This document shows, piece by piece, positions 55,340 through 64,000 of a DNA stretch of 64,000 bases. Both the position numbers and the translations under genes were made by a program. Location of the stretch: positions 17,985,001-18,049,000 of the forward strand of contig OU612067.1 of assembly GCA_914767715.1 (NCBI GenBank), written 5' to 3'. The DNA is from Membranipora membranacea. Lineage: Eukaryota > Bryozoa > Gymnolaemata > Cheilostomatida > Membraniporidae. The notes beneath the pieces were generated by a model, which was given only the letters and a program-made list of their open reading frames with translations, did no database searches and had not been told where the DNA came from. Positions within the stretch are counted from its first letter, which is position 1. Each line of letters starts with the position of its first letter.

Positions 55340-57690
55340 AGCCTCATTAAGAATTTACATTTATATCAACCCAAATATTTATTACACTCCATTGATTTTT
55401 TGTGGCACACTCTACATTGAAGTAACAGTATTGCGTTCGATTGTTTTGTTTTATCAATCACCCTTTTTTTTCATGGGCACTTTTGTCTTTATTTTTTTTC
55501 TTGCACCCATCTGCTCCCTTAGACATGACTCTATTATCTAGTCCAAAATACATGAGGTTTTCAAACTAGATTCATTTATTTATTTAGTAAGGCATTCAAC
55601 AAACTCTTATTTCGCACAAGGGATAACAGAAGCGTGAAAACTTACAAAAAATAAGGACTTGGTACAAAATAAATCCCCAAAAAAACTTATCGCAAATCTT
55701 TGCAAAGATTCAAGAGTTTTTTGGGGGATTAACATTTCACAAAAGGGAGAATATTCTGAATGAAGCTGCTATATATAATTGCATGTAATCCTCAGTCTGA
55801 ATGATTAGTTGTGCTAAAAATAAACAAAAAATACATGTATGTTAACTTGGTGCTCTGTAAAAAAAATGTGTGCAACCGTAATTTGAGATTTCACTTTGGA
55901 TCAATACTGACATGAAACTGCCGTGATGCATGTGAGGATATTACATAGGGGAACAAATATATATCCTGAATCTCCCTAACATCCCGATATACGTTAACTG
56001 AGAGTGTGTCATAGAGCCTACCATATACTGTTTCCACGCATCACTCCCCGATTCTCGACCACCTCCTGTATGTTTTTTTCTCTTTCAAACTCTCCTACGA
56101 TCTCAGCGCCACTTGTAGATATATTCAACATTGATTATCCCACAGTCTGATCGGGGAGAATTCTCCCTGGTCTGATCCCTTTCTTTGGTCCAAATCGAAC
56201 ATTTAACTGGTCAAGTGCAAAAAGTAACACACAATTTGGAGTTGTTTGCCTAATGTTCCACTAGTTCAAGGCGAGGACAACAATATAATTTAGCCAAACA
56301 AGGGTGGAAATTATTACGTGGTTAACATAACTTGTCAAGGACCGTCTGGCATTCCCATGGGTCAGCTATCACTTGTACACGATGTTGACTAATTCAAAAT
56401 GAGGCTAGACTAAAATGAATACTGTAGAGCCTCTCAATCCCTAGTAATTAGTATTTGTTATCTTCACTACACATCAGGTTCGGGATGTGTTGAAAAAGGT
56501 GCACACAGCCAAAACCGTAATTCGGTTCATGATAGTTTGAAGGATCATGTTGCCAACCTTGAATTTGAGCACATATGAGATGGGAGCGAATGTTTCTTTG
56601 TGTACGACCCGTGCATCATGAGCTATTTCAGTATTTAGAGTAGATTTTACACAGATTCCAGGTCTATCAAACACCTGGTAATAAAACCACAACCTACAAT
56701 CTTCCACTTTTCTTGCAAGAGAACCTTCATAAAGCTGTCGAAAAACCATCTTACAACAAAAAACTATGGATTTGATTTTCAGTCCATGTAACACAAGTCA
56801 CGGGATAAATTATGTTATCAAAATCAGCACCAAAAAAAAGCACTGGTAATAATCTGTTGTCATTATGTCATAACATAGCGATAAGGTTGACCCAGAATTG
56901 CGTTCAATATAATGATATGAAATTTGCGCTATGATATTTTATAGTATGCATTTTACCACCATTATCTATTTTACCACCTTGGCTGCCTAAAATTAGGCAA
57001 TCTCATATAGCAATATATGAGAAATATATTTTCAATAAAAGGTTAAACCTGTCACTGTTGGGTATTAGTGTATCTGTCTCATTACAGGCTTACCAGCAGT
57101 ATTTTTGACAGCTGTACAGTGAAAAACTGGCCAATCAGCTATGTTTACATTTATCAATTAAACAAGTTCTCTCCAATGGTTGTGTGATTGGCACCAGAAA
57201 TTGACCAATGACACTGCCAACAAAAGTTTTCCCGCCAAAAATACAAATGCCCAACCTGTTGAGTCATTTAAAAGCTTTGGTGTCAGTGTCAATAACATGC
57301 CACTTCAGGGTGGTCTCTAGACTGGATTCAGTCCAAAAATTTGGAGTTATCTAAGCAGGTTGGATGATTAGATAACTCCACACAACAACAAACTAAAACC
57401 CATCCGCCAATCAAAACAGGGAGTTTGGGACCAAACTCCCTGATCAAACCAATACCAAACACAAGCACATGGGTCTATTCAGAAATGCACAATAATAGTG
57501 ATACATGGGTAGATAACACCACCGTATAAAAGCAATATCCAACACGACAAATAATACAGACAAGGCCCCATTGTCGGCCTGAATCCCAAGTGGTTTTTGT
57601 TCAAGATAGACCTCACTATGTATACGGCGTTGCATGCAATTAGCTGTCTCTTGTATGATTTCTCCAAACACCAAACATTATCATTTTTAC
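55340..57690 (-). pseudogene. Decayed tandem copy of the ALDH7A1 3' end (unit 1)
   Basis: This block parallels the functional locus from 59110 to about 61800 in order and orientation. The last-exon remnant at about 55793-55813 reaches a premature TGA after six codons. The penultimate-exon remnant (about 56030-56195) has insertions and frameshifts. The 98-bp exon matching 60500-60597 is missing between shared flanks near 56390. The 117-bp exon at 56558-56674 is still open and keeps its splice sites ([17 protein letters not shown] intact) but carries many replacements upstream. The 107-bp exon matching 61327-61433 has been cleanly lost near 56985. It cannot encode an enzyme. Confidence 0.9.
57341..57441. 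repeat. Pair of small hairpins
   Basis: TTGGAGTTATCTAA (57341-57354) pairs with TTAGATAACTCC (57368-57379). Then GGGAGTTTGG and CCAAACTCCC form a perfect 10-bp stem around two bases at about 57419-57440. Both are members of the GGAGTT/AACTCC hairpin family. Confidence 0.8.
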
Positions 57691-58375
57691 TCTTTTTTTT
57701 ACTCTCCCCCAACTTTTGTGGTGATTTCTGTGGCACGTTATGGAAAACGTCCGCCTAGGATAATTTTTCTTGCAGTAGCACCCTCAACAAGCTGTCCAAT
57801 AACCATATAGCAACAAAAAACTATGGATTAGATTTTTAGTCTATGTAACACCAGTAACGGGATAAATTATTTTATCAAATTCCACACGCAAAAAAACCGC
57901 TGGTAATAATTTTTGTTATAACATGTCATAACATGGCAATAAGGTAGACCCAGAGTTGTGTTCAATATAATAATACGAAGACAGATATTTTATGGTACAT
58001 ATTTTACCACCATACTCTATTTTACCACCTAGGCTGCCTAAAATTAGGCAACCTAATATAACGCCATATGTGATATATATTCAATACAAGAGTTACAACT
58101 GACAATGTTGGGTATTAAGGTAACCTTCTCTTTGCAGGCTTACCAGCAGTATTTTGACAGCTGTACAATGATACACCTTAATCATAGCCTGAGGATAGCT
58201 TCTATGGTTTTCATAATGTTTTCTGTATAACGGTTACTAGAATATATCCCAGAAAAGGTCCCCTTTTGTAACTGCAAAACTGGCCAATTAGCTATGTTTA
58301 CATTTATAGACCTATCAACAAAACAAGTTGTCTCCAATGGTTGCGTGATTGTGGCACCAGAAATAGGCCAATGGC

Positions 58376-58597
58376 ACCAAGGAGTTTGAAACTGTAACTC
58401 CCTGATGGCACTACTAACAAAATTTTTCCCGCCCAAACTGTTGTGTCACCTCATTTAAGAGCTTGGGTGTCAGTGTCAACAAGGAGGCTATTACTCCTTG
58501 GTGTCAATAACATGTCAACTTCAGGGTGGTCTCTAGACTGGGATTCAGTACAACAATTTCGAGTTATCTTCTCAGGTTGAGTGAATAGACAACTCGA
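58376..58597. repeat. Cluster of three small hairpins
   Basis: Stems lie at about 58379-58403 (AAGGAGTT / AACTCCCT), 58480-58500 (CAAGGAG / CTCCTTG, seven-base loop) and 58560-58597 (CGAGTTATC / GACAACTCG, imperfect). All lie in unit 2 of the ALDH7A1 duplication. Confidence 0.7.
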
Positions 58598-58750
58598 CAC
58601 AACAATCCATAAGCCAATCAAAACAATGCCAAAACACAAGCACATGGGTCCATTCAAAAATGCACAATAGAGTTACATGAGTAGATAACACCACAGGAGC
58701 ATTATCCAACACAACCAATAGTACAGACATAGCCCCATTGTTGGTCTGAA

Positions 58751-58800
58751 TCCCAGGCTAGGTGGTCCCAGGTTAGGTGGTCCCAGGCTAAGTGGTCCCA
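58751..58800 (+). repeat. 15-bp tandem repeat
   Basis: About 3.3 copies of TCCCAGGCTAGGTGG with single-base differences. The GGTGGTCCC core also appears in the functional unit near 61908-61932, so the array probably expanded from a sequence already present there. Confidence 0.85.
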
Positions 58801-59688
58801 CTAACATAATCATTCATCACAAGTACATGTGCCATAAAAACTCATCTTGATTGTCAAGAAAAGGCCTTGTGAAGGGTATAGAGCTATGGGATTTATGGAA
58901 CGTGTTACAGAGCATGAACTAAACTCAAAGCCTCCATACAAACTGCCGGGTCTTAAAATATTCTGTTCTAGTTTCATCAAGCGGCGGAACAGGGACCACC
59001 CAATTACCATCAGTCATGGTAAGAGTGCTACATTGCGTTTGTTTCAAGATAGACCTCACTTTGTATATGGTGTTGTACGCAATTCGCTGTCTCGTGTATG
59101 ATTTCTACATATTATTAAGACTTAACATTTATGTAACCCAAATATTTATTACATTCCATTGATTTTTGATGGCACACTCTACATTGAAGTAACGATTGTT
59201 TCCTTTTCATCAATCTTGTCTTGACGTTTTTTTAATGGTACTACCCTTAGACACCATTATATTATCTAGTCCAAAATACAAGAGGTTTTCATATAATTCA
59301 TCTATTTATTTAGGAAAGCAGTCAGCGAGCTCTTGATTAGCACAAAGGATAATGGAAGCGTAAAAACTTACAAAAAATAAGGACCGGGCACAAACAAAAT
59401 CCCCAAAAAACTTATCACAAATCTTACAACTTTGTATTACAGAGATTCAAAAGTATAAATTTGGCTCATCAAACAGAAAAGGGAGCGAAAGGTTAGCAAT
59501 AAGAGCGTTTTGGGGGGTTTACATTTCACAAAACAAAAGGGAGATTATTATGAATGAAGCTGCCATATATAATTGCATATAATTGACTTATACCAGGACC
59601 AGGATACTGTATTCTTAGTCTAAGATCCTTGGTCTAGTGTGGGGGAGATGTACTATCCTCAGTAGGGATGTACGATCCTCAGTGACTC

Positions 59689-64000
<4,312 letters not shown>

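Larger units (their letters stand above)
57735..59105. repeat. Second decayed tandem copy of the ALDH7A1 region (unit 2)
   Basis: This copy begins in the intron beyond the VIDRPG exon (parallel to 61107) and continues to the equivalent of about 62200. It holds no ALDH7A1 exon because the 107-bp exon is deleted at the same place as in unit 1 (near 58030). It shares with unit 1 a block around GGTGGTCTCTAGACTGG and the following 200 bp that the functional unit lacks. Unit 2 is therefore closer to unit 1 than to the functional gene. Confidence 0.82.

Overview
This window is nuclear DNA from an invertebrate animal. All genes are multi-exon with GT-AG introns from about 0.2 to 14.5 kb, AT-rich non-coding DNA, foldback elements and animal-specific families (RASSF with a SARAH domain, a class C GPCR, PAQR3). 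The moderate similarity to vertebrate orthologues, and a GABA-B-like receptor with no ligand-binding ectodomain, fit an early-branching animal such as a sponge or cnidarian. The sequence alone does not settle the phylum. Exon joins below were deduced by matching splice sites and codon phase by hand. All three models that are complete and confidently identified, plus the unknown gene, have total lengths divisible by three.

Layout. 1-8244: no convincing gene, but two long foldback palindromes and an hAT-like MITE with perfect 8-bp target duplications. 8245-31471 (+): RASSF1/3/5-class gene encoding a C1 zinc finger, RA domain and SARAH helix. A second N-terminal module at 20940-23191 lies inside its largest intron and is in phase with the common downstream exons, which suggests an alternative promoter. 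33146-41438 (-): 19-exon gene for a 1024-aa, charged, mostly disordered protein that I do not recognise; it converges on the RASSF gene. 43337-46818 (+): 530-aa 7TM class C receptor with a short N-terminus and a coiled-coil tail (GABA-B/GPR156-like), divergent from the unknown gene. 49527-55238 (+): complete PAQR3. 55340-59105: two decayed tandem copies of the 3' part of the next gene. 59689-64000 (-): C-terminal two thirds of ALDH7A1 (antiquitin), whose 5' end lies beyond the window.

The genes do not form an operon or a pathway. RASSF proteins link Ras-like GTPases to MST/Hippo kinases, and PAQR3 is a Golgi-anchored Raf regulator in mammals, so two Ras-pathway modulators are near each other, probably by chance. 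The least explained signals are the alternative RASSF N-terminus, the unknown 1024-aa protein, and a family of roughly 25-55 bp hairpins with GGAGTT/AACTCC stems scattered mainly through introns and the ALDH7A1 duplications.
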